64,000 bases of DNA from Gnetum montanum. Lineage: Eukaryota; Streptophyta; Gnetopsida; Gnetales; Gnetaceae. The stretch covers positions 27,726 through 91,725 of the forward strand of contig MNCI01015694.1 of NCBI GenBank assembly GCA_015680685.1, in the 5' to 3' direction. Position numbers and translations under genes: made by a program. Positions 53,526 through 64,000 of the stretch are shown in pieces. The notes under the pieces were generated by a model. It ran no database searches, was not told where the DNA came from, and was given only the letters and a program-made list of their open reading frames with translations. Each line of letters opens with the position of its first letter. Position 1 is the first letter of the stretch.

Positions 53526-55674
53526 TTTAGTGATTTGAAGGATATATAGGGGAGTAGGGGAAGAATGATTAGGGATGGGATAAGGAAGAGACAAGATATA
53601 AGTGTGAGGATGTTGAAAACTAAAATGATTTATCTATAGAAATGCTCCAAGATATATAGCCAAAAGGATACATTAGAAGAATCATAGAGGAATATAAATA
53701 CACCTTAAGTGTAATTTGAACTAAAAAAATCTTACCTAATAAGATAAAGAACTAACCACTTGAGTCACCTATCTCTAGCATATATATTACTAATTCATGT
53801 TTTCAAAAATATTTATTTAGAGTACATCCATAGAATATTTATCTCATCATGTTGTATATGTTAGGATATTGTATATGGCTAATGACAATTTTTCTTAGCT
53901 AATAAGTTTCTTTCTTTATTTATAAAAAGTAAGTTTATTTCTTTATTTATAATAAGTTTCAAGCATGTGATAGGTGACTCAATTAGTTAGCTTATTGATA
54001 AATGGTAAGTAGTTCCTATGCTCAATCATACAAATTACAACTGTTGAATATAACATGATCATAATCCATAGATGGCCTAATGTGATTTATAGAGAGTTAA
54101 TACCTAATTATTGATTCTTATCTTTCCACTTGAGTTAGTTATAGTAATTATGTATAATTTAATTCAAAGTGAGGCATATGATATAATATTATTTAGCATG
54201 ATAAAAGCTAAAGTAAAACTTGGTAATTAAGTGAAAAACTAATATTAAATCTAATTAATAAGAAAAGTAAATTGTAGAATAGCCTAATGATGATAAGCAT
54301 TCAGTCCCAACTTTTTGTACATGTTCTAGACTATTATAATCATAATTAGGATTATCAAGTAACACACTAGTAGGCATACTAAGCAATATCATTACTAGAT
54401 TACTAGATAATTGTACGTTATGCTTATTCCATCAAGTTACAAACATGTGAAGAGAATGTATATATTATTCTAAGTATATTTGAAAACTAAAATGCATTGG
54501 AAATTTATATTATAATGGAAAGTAAATTCTAGGCTTAGTGGAATGCTACAATAATTAGAAAAAAATCTCAATCATTAATTTTTACCATGAAATATATCTA
54601 GGTACATCTTACTTGAATAAATACACTATACAACTACATTGAATGACATTATGGGCACTCAAAAACTATTGCTAAATTTTTAGAAACAAAATGCATGATT
54701 CTACATAAGATAGGATAAAAAATATGCATCAAGTATGATGCTTGGGTGGTATTTATAAACATTACCTATCACAAATACATTGCATTTGTAATATAGTATA
54801 AAAGCATCTAATATCATAGCTATGATATCATAAATGCTATGTCACACTTAACTTATTAACTATTCATCATAATCATGTGATTAAGTATATTACAAGATTA
54901 CGAAGGTGACTCAATTGATTGACTACTAGCATACCCATTGACTAACTTAATGTAATTGTCATATTATATCATTTATTCAAATGAATGTTTACAAAATGAC
55001 AAATATTTATACATACATACAAAATTTCAAAATTTGTAAATCTTTGAAAATATCTAATAATAGGTCTTCACATTATTCATGATGGTGGTAATTCCTCCTA
55101 CCTTGATGGTCCTTACAGCTAATTAGCAACTTGTTCTCATATGCATAAGTGATTTATAATGGCTTAATACTTCTCTATATTTTTTTTTGTGGATCATTGA
55201 TGATCTAGGCTAAGTGGGCTAGATATGTAGTTGTTAAAATTTCACAATGATATGGTAGATGCGAAAACATTTTATTTGCTTGAATGAACTAGGTGGTGAA
55301 AAATTTGTGCTTAATATCAAATGTTCTTTCTATTTAAGCTCCTAGCTATTTACCATTCATCTTGCCAGATTCTCTATGACATCATGTTACCTAATGTAGT
55401 GGATTTAGGAAATTCTATCTTTGCTATTTATTCTTGTACTTTCTACTTCATTTATCTTGAGTTTCCTCTCATGATCAAATATTGTAAATGTTCATATTTC
55501 TTGCTTCTCCACCTTGTTTCTAGATTAACTAGCTATTAACGTGGCTAGATTAACATATCTAAGATTAGCAAGTTCCATGTAGTGGATTATCTCTTCTATT
55601 TGCAAGTCCTTGATATTGATTTCAACCTTATTTACTATATTAATTTCATTGATGATGTTCATTTATGTAGCATT

Positions 55675-56508
55675 TGATGAGTTACGATATCAAGGCCGCG
55701 ATATTGGATACGTGATATCATATCCTACCATGCAATATCAAACATTGGATATCGGGACCCATCTTGTTGCCTATAAATAAGAGGCAAGCACACTTGGTTT
55801 GGTAGTTAGTTCTTAGTCCCTTACCCAAACTCTTGCAGTTTCTCCATCTCAAAGTTAGAATTATTTTTGAGTTCCCGTAGTAGGAGTCATAAAGTGAACA
55901 GATCTTTATTCGAGCATTGTATACCTGAGCACACCTTGTGTCCAGAAATAAAGATGACCTTTATAATAAGCCTTGTAGCATTCGGAATAGCTTATCTTTC
56001 ACCCTTAATGCTATTTACAGTTCTTCAATGCTTTCATTAGTTAATTAATGTTGCTTTTATCGATTCGTTAATTTTCACAAATAACCACACTCAGTACGAC
56101 CACTTCAAGAATGCGTGGAACACTTGGTAACCCAAGAACGATTAGCGTTTGGTAATTCAAGTGGTGTTGCACTAGTTCAGGATGTGTATGGAAAGTGAGA
56201 ACGGATGCCAGTGTTAGGACTAGTTAGGATCTAGCTATTTAGTTAATTTAAATTAGTTATTCAATTAATTCACTTCTTCCCTCTTTAGCACCAAGACATA
56301 AAACATAAGAAAAAGCATAAAAATCATATACCTCAAGTTTACTTAATCATATAGCCATGTCATATGAGTAAGCTTGGGAAGACAACAATCGCCTAACCCA
56401 TCCTTGTTCTGTAAAGGTGCATAAGCACTTAGTCCTTGGAGTTTGATCGAATCATGTGTAATGCTCGTATTTGTATGGTTGAGTGTAGGGGTACCTCACC
56501 ACTCATCA
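55675..56508 (+). repeat. Element C 5' LTR
   Basis: Starts TGATGAGTTACGATATC and ends CACTCATCA. U3 carries GATATC/AATATC units (55684-55760), then TATAAATA at 55772-55779. R/U5 is clearly related to B (for example CGAGCA...TTGTACCTGA-like text near 55911-55938). Confidence 0.9.
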
Positions 56509-56509
56509 T

Positions 56510-56526
56510 TGGCACCATTGCCAAGG
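56510..56526 (+). other. Primer binding site of element C (tRNA-Asp type)
   Basis: TGGCACCATTGCCAAGG, matching TGGCGCCGTTGCCGGGG but for CpG-type transitions. Confidence 0.82.
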
Positions 56527-56652
56527 ACTTTGTTGTTTGTGTGCTAATTAGAACATAGGAATCTTCCATTGTTGGAATGAACCCTTAGGGTTGATTATCT
56601 TAAAATTGTTAGAAAAGAGAAGAGAAAAGTGTTGCACACTGAAGAATTAATC

Positions 56653-59170
56653 ATGTCTCCTTCTTCTTACAAGAGTGTTTCACCACCTAGGTCTAACACA
56701 ATGAACAATCGAAGGCGTACTACACATGATGACCCACCAGTGCCCCAATAGTTTTGTGTGGTGTATGTTCATCTCGATGAGTATATACCAAACTTTACCT
56801 TTATCCTCCACTAGGATGAACAACTGTGTTGGCATGATTTAGAAGGTAACATAGTGTTACCTCTCGATTGTTCAGTCCCAAGCATGCTTATTCATGCTCT
56901 CACATAAATTGGTATGTAGCACTTACAAGTAGAGTATGTTGTGCATGAACATGACTTGAGAGAGTATTGACCCACATAGGTACAAAGTCAAAGGGACTTA
57001 CAATAGGAGAGACATCATAAATCTATGAAGGGGAAGTGGTCGTAGGATGTCCCATATGTCATAGGTGAAAATGAGGATGGTGGACCTACCTCAGGAGGTC
57101 TTCCACAAAATGATGTTCCTCCCATTGACTTTAGTCAAGGGGTTGTGTATCAGAATCTTTACTTAACTATCCATAACCTAGATTCTAGTACCAACGAACA
57201 CAAAGGGTCCAAAAAAGGAACACAAAAACATGACAAAGATGGACATTCTGATCATAACCATGATCACTGAAGAGAAGGTAGTAGGCATCATCATGATGAT
57301 GGTCCTCCTCCCTCTTCACCTCCATCATCTTCTTTTTCCTCTCCTTCAGGATCGGAATGCAGTTGCAAGGGGAAAGACCCTAAGGATAATAGTATGTGAA
57401 ATAGGAATAATAGACAAAATAGTCAAGAAATGGGACAAGGGCATTCTAGAGAAACACACCATGAAAGGAGGGAGAGTAAGGAACAACATAGGCACCATAG
57501 ACGCCATAGAGAATATGATCACGATGAACCCCTACTCGCTACCTGAAGTATGCTAGATATAAATGAGGTTGTTAGAATCCCAACAAGGGATCAAAAAGAT
57601 AGTAGGATCAAAAGATTGGATATGAACAATATCCCACGATTTGAAGGGGGATATAACACTAATCCTCAAAATCATTTGCAATCATTTCACGATGCATATG
57701 ACTTGTAAAACATAGAAACAAGTGGTAAAACTCAAGTTGTTTCCATAGACATTGATCAAGGAAGCGAAAAGCTAGTACCAGTCCTTAGAACCAAAGTCCA
57801 TTCGTCGATGGAGTACCATGTTAGAATTGTTCAATGATAAGTATCAAACGTACTCTTGAGTGTCCAACCTGTGAAAGAAAATCCAAGGATGGAAGCAAGA
57901 AGGACATGAACCCTTGGATGCTACCATGGGCCAATATTATGCATTATTACATCATTGCCCTAGCCATGGTTACTTGCAAAGGGAACAACTACATCATCTC
58001 ATAGATGGACTTAGGCACGAAACACGAAGAACCCTCATGACTTATGCCTAAGGAAGAGTATCCAAGCTTAGAGTCCATCAAGTACAAAGATTTTTGGAGC
58101 AAGTTGCCAAGGAGGAAGGTGAGTTAAGGAAAAGAGAGAGTGCAGAGGAATACAATAGAGATCCTTCCCTCTAAGAGAAGGGAGTTAGATTTTATGAGGA
58201 TGAAGAAGAGTCACCACTTGAAGAGATGGTGAATAGGAAAACCATTCTCATTCAAAAACTTGCATCAGAAGTATCGGCAAAGGTGGACCAAATGTGGGAC
58301 TCCCTAGATAATATATTTCAAATTGTTCCCAAAATAGTAGAGGAGTCTAGGGAACCAGGTAGTGACCAAGAAAGGAGAAAAAAAAAGAAACTGAATATGC
58401 ACATAACAAAGGTAAGTGCAAAGCTACCATCATTGAAGAGGTTGTGGATTTGGATACAGACAATGATGGTGAATGTGAGATATGTCAATATGACCATCCT
58501 AAGGGATGTTGCCCAGTAATCTCACATCTACCGAAGTCTAGGGTGTACACACTAAATCCATGATTAAACAAATGGAAAACACCCTGAAGGTTACCTTATC
58601 CTCAAGGTAGCCCAATACAGTTCCACCAACCCTTGACGTATTATCCAAGTGGAACTCCACCACAACCACATGAATAGTATCAACAGTGGCAACACCCACA
58701 ATCATGGGGAATGCCACCACCACGTCAACAGTACCCTTACCATCAACTTGACCTATATGGATACTATGTGTAGCATCCAATCTCTCCACGTGACTCTACT
58801 AGTCACATTATTCCTTAGTCTCACTACCAAACCCATGAGCACTATAGAACTCCTTCTCCTAGAGGAGAGGTTTCACAAAAGTACTATCCTTCTCATCTAA
58901 CTACAACTCTTCCACCCTTAGCCCCACTACCACCTGCTTCAACTATGTAGGGTGAGCTCCCTGCCTAGCCATAGCAATGTAATGCTACAAGGGTTTTCAA
59001 CCCTCAACCTACTATTGGTTTAGACAACCGCATGAAGAAGAAACATTTCTTTAGAACCAACAATCCAACTAAGTCCTTGCAACCACAAGTGGCAAATTCT
59101 CTAAATGCCTCACCACCATTTGAGTCTTTGGAGCTTCCTTCAAACCAAAGATCACACTTAATGCACATGG
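56653..59170 (+). pseudogene. Element C gag, decayed
   Basis: ATG at 56653 starts MSPSSYKSVSPP, aligned with the start of gag in B. YIPNFTFILH (about 56783-56812), a His/Asp-rich linker, and the capsid-like domain from MNNIPRFEGGYN (57622-57657) follow. A frameshift near 57715 moves the frame; the domain continues through QTYS, HEPLDATMGQYYALLHHCPS and RRTLMTYA (57845-58050). The Cys/His motif CEICQYDHPKGCC is at 58474-58512 with a His at 58528. A Pro/Gln/His-rich tail extends to about 59150. Stops are mostly TAG and TGA. Confidence 0.82.
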
Positions 59171-59189
59171 TCATGTTGACTCATGTAAT

Positions 59190-60110
59190 TATTAATTAGA
59201 TTAAATTTGGCTACCTTCTTAGGAAATTCTCTGATCCTAGAAGTCCTCTTATGTATTTGCAAATCGTTGGGAATGAACCTTGGAAAGATCTTTTGGATTT
59301 AGGTTCTAGTGTTAACTTAATTTTGCAAGAAATGTAAAAAGCCTGGAACCTACCTCCATTAAAAAAAAGTAACATACATTTAGAGTTGGCTAACTAGTTC
59401 ATCACTGTCCCATTAGGACTAGTGGAGGACATTGTCATCACTGTTTGTGGGTGGTAGTATCCAGCCAATTTCCTTGTGATTCAAGTCAACAACTGTAAGG
59501 GGGACTTACCAATCATAATGGGAAGAGCATGGCTAAGCACAATTGACATGCACCTAGGAATACGTGATCTTTCCCTAGAAGAAAGTACATTTGGAAAAAT
59601 TGAGAAGAAGAAAGTTCCATGCATTGCATACAGTGACATAGGGTGTAATTGCATGTAGAAGTCCTAGTTTGTACAACATTTAACATTTCCTCCATGCAAC
59701 CAATGTGCACCAATAACTAACATACAAAGATGCATGTATGTAGTAGCCACAAGACAGGAAGTCACCCAATGGTTGACAGTTGACCAAGAGAACTATTCAA
59801 CTATATGCATGGAACCAACCGAGAGCTTGAATTGCACCTACATTGATAGCATAGATACATTAGAGAAAATTCATCATCAACTTCCAAGTCCTAACATCGA
59901 AAATATCAACTAGAGGAAGTTGGAAATCCCTAACGAGTTCAAGGAAAAGCTCCTTGAATTAAAAATGTTGCCCACTGGTATGGAGTATACATTTCTCAAA
60001 AATGGAAAGTTGGTAATTATTAAGACTAAGCTTGCACCTCAACAAAAAGAAAGACTACTGAAAATGGTAAAAAAATGGTCAAAAGCCTTTTCTTGTAATA
60101 TCCTGAATTA
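59190..60110 (+). pseudogene. Element C protease and linker, decayed
   Basis: The catalytic loop is LDLGSSVNLIL (Asp codon at 59296; Ser of DSG changed to Leu). PLGLVEDIVITVCGW (about 59410-59455), FLVIQVNNCKGDLPIIMGRA (59470-59529) and a Cys-rich CNQCAPITNIQRCMYVVAT block (59695-59751) follow. The linker KLEIPNEFKEKLLELK with GKLVIIKTKLAPQQKERLL (to 60060) leads to RT and matches the open linker of A. Confidence 0.8.
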
Positions 60111-60995
60111 ACCAAAATAGATCCTAGTATATGCCAACATAGGATTTACACTGACCACTCCATGGAACCTTGATGACAATCGCAGAGGTGACTGAACCCA
60201 AAGCTTAAGCAAGTGGTTAAAAGCTGGGTTCATCTATCCCATTGTTGATAGTGAATGGATTAGTTTGTTAGTCATTATGCCCAAAAAGGGAGGTAAATGG
60301 AGGATGTGTACAGACTTTAGGCTACTAAACATGGCAACATTTAAAGACGACTTCCCATTGCCATTCATCAACCAAGTCTTAGATACCATTGTAGGGCATT
60401 GCTACTATAGTTTTTTGGATGGCTACAGTGGATATAATCAAATTCAAATAGCACCAGAAGACTAAGCCAAGACTACATTCACAAGTCCTTGGGGGACATT
60501 TGCATAGAAGCAGATATCGTTTGGCTTGTGTAATGCCTTAGCAACGTTTCAACATTTGGTCATAAGTATCTTTTAGCAGCAAATAGGAAATGGTGTGGAG
60601 GTCTTTATGGATGATTTCTCCACCTATGGAGCAAACTTCGAACAAGCATTGGACTGATTATAGCAACTACTGAAATGATGTGTAGACACCAACTTAAGGC
60701 TTAATTGGCAAAAAATCCATTTAATGATCCAAGAAGGAATTGTATTAGGACACAAGATTTCACAAATAGGGATAGAAGTAGATCCTAAAAAGATTAAGGT
60801 CATCCAAGGAATCACTCAGCAACCTAAAACTATAAAAGACATTTGATCATTCCTTGGACATACTAGCTATTATAGATGCTTCATTGAGAACTTTTCAAGG
60901 ATTTTGAAACCCTTGGTAGAACTAACAGAGAAGGATGTACCTTTTGAATGGACTAAGGAATGTGAGCTAGCCTTCCAAACCTTAAAGTAGAAGCT
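60111..60995 (+). pseudogene. Element C reverse transcriptase, decayed
   Basis: After a short frame-disturbed stretch (60100-60210), KAGFIYPIVDSEWISLL, PKKGGKWRMCTDFRLLNM and FPLPFINQVLD (60220-60380) open the RT. SFLDGYSGYNQIQIAPED (60409-60465), FTSPWGTFA, FGLCNALATFQ (60525-60555), the catalytic FMDDFSTYG (60604-60630), [39 protein letters not shown] (60850-60906) and [13 protein letters not shown] follow. Stops are TAA/TAG/TGA by single transitions. The FMDDFS box is Athila-like. Confidence 0.9.
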
Positions 60996-61410
60996 TGTAG
61001 AAATACCTATTCTACAAGCTCTTGATTGGTCTAGACCATTCCACATAATGATTGACATGTCCAACTTTGCCTTAGGAGCTATACTTACATAGTTAGATGA
61101 CCAAAAACATCCCTATTACATCCATTATGCAAGTCAAAGTATTGCTAGTGCACAACTCAATTACACCACAATAGAAAAAGAGTTAATGGCTGTGGTGTTT
61201 GCACTAGAAAAATTTAGGCACTATGTAGTAGGCTATAAGATATTTTTACATATGGATCATAGTGTAATTTGGTTCCTAATAAATAAACCAATGGTAAGCC
61301 CTTGCATCATATGATGGCTCATGATCTTACAAGAGTTCGATCTCATGATGATTGATTGTAAAGGCACCGAGAATGTTGTTGCTGATCATTTATCTCGATT
61401 GTAATGGGAC
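60996..61410 (+). pseudogene. Element C RNase H, decayed
   Basis: PFHIMIDMSNFALGAILT (about 61036-61089), HYASQSIASAQLNYTTIEKE (61123-61182), LMAVVFALEKFRHYVVGYKI (61183-61242), MDHSVIWFLINKPMVSPCII (61255-61313) and NVVADHLSRL (61372-61401). Catalytic positions are partly recognisable (IDMS for TDAS). Few stops. Confidence 0.88.
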
Positions 61411-62775
61411 AACAAAGAGGATGAATATCCAATTTTTTACCATTTCCCTGATGAACTCCTCTTTGCAGGTGTGATAAAAAATCACTTACCCACTGATAAA
61501 AATTGGTATAGTAGCGTTCTTACTTATCTGCTTACACATGAGACACCATAAGGGTTAGATGTTAAAAGGAAATAATAGTTTCTTCACCGAGCCAAATACT
61601 TCATGGAAATCAATAGACACCTTTATAAGGTATGTCCTGATGGCTTGGTTCGATGGTGTGTTCCCTATGTAGATCAATTGCAAGTTCTCCAAGACACTCA
61701 TAAGGGCCCTTGTGGGGGTCATTATGCAGGGAGACAAACAACCATAAAAATCTTGCTTGTAGGATATTATTGGCCTACATTGTTTCGAGATGCTTAGCAT
61801 TTTGTTCAATCTTGTAAGTGCTACCAACATGATAGGGGAATGATTACTAGAATGGAGGGTCTGCAATAATGGATTCAACCTTTAGAGCCCTTCAACATAT
61901 GGGAAATTGATTTTATCAGGCCTATTACACCAATGTCCAATGGAAAAGCCTACATTGTTTTTGTTGTTGACTATTTTACCAAGTAGGCAGAAGTAGCCAC
62001 TGTTATGGATTGTACATCATCTACTGCTGCACAATTTTTTCAATAACAAATCGTAAAAAGGTTTGGCATGCCTTGTGCACTTATTTTTGACAATGATACA
62101 CACTTTACAGGTTTGGCTTTTTGAAAGCTAATGCAATGCTTAGGAGTTGAGCAGAAATTGACTACACCATATCATCCCCAAGTGAATGGTCAAGTCAAGG
62201 TTACCAATAGGGAGATCACAAAAATATTAACATGAACCATTAGCAAGTATAAGCGAGACTAGAGCACCAAACTAAACGATGCTCTCTTGGCATATCGCTC
62301 CACATAGAAATTCCCTATAGGCTACTCTCCATATGAGTTAGTGTATAGTAAACTTATGACGCTTCCTATTCAAGCGGAGCTCTGTACACTATCCACAACA
62401 TGTGACCTTAGCCTTGACCTCAATCTAGCACAAAAATAATGACTAATGAACCTTAACTTGCTAGATGAAAATTGATTAGCTGCCCTATCATCTAACAAAC
62501 TGCACAAGGCCTTTAACAAACAACATTATGACCTAAGGATTAGGAAGGTCAAATACCAATTGGGAGATAAGGTTCTTTATTGGAATCCCACACATGTACA
62601 CCAATGAACTAAATTTCAAACACTGTGGGAAGGACCTTATATCATTCATGAAATGTTTCTTTTAGGGGTCATGATGATCTACAAACATGAAAGCCTGAAT
62701 AAGAAGTTATTGGTTAACATCCAACAAACCAAACCCTTCCATGAGCCTAAAATAGCCAATACAAATACTACCTTT
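61411..62775 (+). pseudogene. Element C integrase, decayed
   Basis: HKGPCGGHYAGRQTTIKILL (61698-61757) and SCKCYQHDRG (61810-61840) form the zinc-binding part. The core has WEIDFIRPI (Asp 61909), IFDNDTHFTG (Asp 62089) and GQVKVTNREI, where the catalytic Glu is Lys (62197). The C-terminal region has GYSPYELVYSKL (62320-62355), LDLNLAQK, GDKVLYWNPTHVH (62564-62602) and FQTLWEGPYIIHE (62615-62653). It ends with LLVNIQQTKPFHEPK near 62750. Stops are few; the Lys replaces Glu by one G-to-A change. Confidence 0.9.
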
Positions 62776-62825
62776 TTTGGTGGACAACCTTGCTCATTAT
62801 TTCAGATCTCCTCCTTTCAACTTAG

Positions 62826-62845
62826 TTGTGGGGGAGATGGCCACC
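62826..62845 (+). other. Polypurine-like tract after integrase, element C
   Basis: TTGTGGGGGAGATGGCCACC, equal to 4599-4618 in A apart from the first bases. Confidence 0.5.
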
Positions 62846-64000
62846 AATGCTAACCATTCTAAGCTCTCAATTTCTTTACTTTTACACATTTTTTCATCTT
62901 TACTTATTCTTTTTACACCATTGTTAAAATTTTTACTATTTCTTTGTTTGATTTATTCTTATTCATCACATAATAAGTGCTCATGATGGTGGGTTGTATT
63001 ATAATAAGTGTTGATTGCTAATGTTTGGGTTTTACCTTTGATTTTCAATGTTGATGCTAAGATATGGCAATGGGTCCACATCACCCAATTATCCATGCAA
63101 CTCTATGGTCTCCCTTGTTTTGGAAATGTACTATCCATTTTCTAAGAAAACTTATTAATGAATTGGTGCCTTAGTACTCTTCAAACCAAGGAAAGATTCA
63201 AATGGATGGAAAAGGGTGTGACCTCAAGGGGATTCGACACATTTGTGCTAGCTATTCTCTTGGATACTTGGATGTTTTTCATAGGTTTTGTACCATCCTA
63301 CTCTTGACCAAATCTCAGGGAGTTGACTAAATCAAATAAGCCTTTGCATGGTGTGGTTCTGACATTCGAAAGAAAAAAAAGAAAAAAAATGGTGAGAATT
63401 TAAAGCACACACCTTAGACATAATAGAGAAACATGGGATACAAGCACTAGTTATGGCACTAGAAAGACATGTTACCCATGCCTGAAGGTTCCCTCTAACT
63501 AAGGCCCTTTCTCACTTCCTACTTCTTCTCTTGTTGGGATGGTGGTGGCTTTGTGGACACATTCTTATTACTTCGGGAGGATGGGTTGGTCAAGTGTGTT
63601 GATGCAAGGTCATTGGATGTGGATAGTTGAATCTAGATTTGGACAAAATTTTATTAAGTTACCTTAACCACATATTACACATGAGACTTTACACAACCTA
63701 AATTTTTGGGATTCCATTCCATTCTCTCCTCTCTTTCCATATTGCTTTCCACATTCCACCTCATTGCCAATTTTACAATGAGTCTATATCTTAGTTGACA
63801 CATTGTTAGTCTTTGGTAACACACCTATGGGTAAGTTTTTAACCAATGTTTCCATATGTCGTTCCAAGAGCCTACAGACTCTTTGATTTGTAGGTTTGTC
63901 AAGGCATTCAAGGCATGAGCCTACTTTGGGAGGATCCACTAGCATTCCTTTTTGGTGCAATTTTTAAGTTCTTTCCCTTCAACATTTCTTGCAATAAACT
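62846..64000 (+). other. Noncoding post-pol spacer of element C, cut by the window end
   Basis: No gene. Block order matches A and B: T-rich start, GGGTGTGACCTCAAGGGGATT (at about 63213), A/G-rich block (63370-63391), AAAGCACACACCTTAGACA (63402-63420), ACAAGCACTAGTTATGG (63440-63456), CTAACTAAGGCCC (63496-63508), and TTTGGGAGGATCCACTAGCA (63923-63942). The expected 3' ORF would follow beyond the window. Confidence 0.5.

Larger units (their letters stand above)
51265..55669. other. AT-rich anonymous sequence
   Basis: No gene or LTR is recognised in these 4.4 kb. TA microsatellite at 51438-51456 and TG microsatellite at 53502-53525. The rest is AT-rich with short frames only. A 72-codon frame at 55321-55539 is hydrophobic and has no recognisable motif. 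Confidence 0.5.
55675..64000 (+). mobile_element. Athila-like element C, 5' part; runs off the window
   Basis: Begins with an 834-bp LTR, then PBS, gag, protease, RT, RNase H, integrase and the post-integrase spacer. The flanking five bases before the LTR are GCATT; the matching copy would lie beyond the window. Pol is the most complete in the window, in one frame for long stretches with transition-type stops. It belongs to the same broad family as A and B and is a model for the enzymes B and F lack. Confidence 0.92.

Noticed and set aside
55321-55539. Hydrophobic 72-codon frame as a membrane protein gene
   Set aside because: T-rich DNA gives hydrophobic translations by chance; no start context, homology or neighbours support it.

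Overview
The window is retrotransposon-dominated plant nuclear DNA. It holds several layers of decayed Ty3/gypsy elements with an Athila-like organisation (tRNA-Asp-type primer binding site, FMDD reverse transcriptase box, an extra ORF between integrase and the 3' LTR). It also holds one Ty1/copia element, one truncated LINE, one reverse-oriented gypsy element of another lineage, and a small stretch that may come from a host gene. Base composition is AT-rich. Most in-frame stops look like C-to-T or G-to-A transitions of Gln, Arg or Trp codons, as expected for old methylated retroelements in a large seed-plant genome. I cannot name the species. No gene in the window looks clearly functional. 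No rRNA, tRNA gene or CRISPR array was seen.

Layout. Element A (1-18471, 5' end outside the window) carries decayed gag, protease, RT, RNase H and integrase (1-4545), a 1.6-kb noncoding spacer, an internal promoter-like segment, a 3' ORF and a 3' LTR (17535-18471). It is interrupted by a 5'-truncated LINE (6200-6893, 17-bp target duplication) and by complete element B (7762-14749, target duplication GGCTC). B has both LTRs, a tRNA-Asp PBS, and gag plus protease in one uninterrupted frame, but no RT, RNase H or integrase. A itself sits inside the RNase H region of older element D (18472-about 24920), which keeps integrase and a 3' ORF. From about 24921 to 37620 the minus strand carries element E, another gypsy lineage, with gag, protease, an RNase H-like domain and then RT. 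E is split by complete element F (26071-34772, target duplication CCTTT), a second element that lacks pol but has a long 3' ORF.

From about 37.6 to 45.1 kb the DNA is mostly anonymous and AT-rich. It includes a possible terminal exon of an unrecognised gene (minus strand, 38769-38923), an unidentified reading frame (39988-40248, minus) and a CpG-rich patch near 40.5 kb. Copia element G occupies 45110-51259 (target duplication GTGTG, tRNA-iMet PBS). Then 51265-55670 is AT-rich with no recognisable gene. Element C, the most complete Athila-like copy here, begins with its 5' LTR at 55675, carries gag, protease, RT, RNase H and integrase, and leaves the window in its post-integrase spacer.

How the parts relate. 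A, B, C, D and F share a layout: LTR, tRNA-Asp PBS where visible, gag, protease, pol, a GGGGGAGATGG-like tract, a conserved noncoding spacer and, in A, D and F, a TATA-containing internal promoter, an apparent 5'-UTR intron ending just before an ATG, and a large coiled-coil 3' ORF. B and F lost pol at nearly the same place, so they could only have moved using enzymes from relatives such as C. The main leads are the unassigned 3' ORF protein, the resemblance of its upstream promoter to the LTR U3 of the same element, and the RNase H-before-RT order in E.
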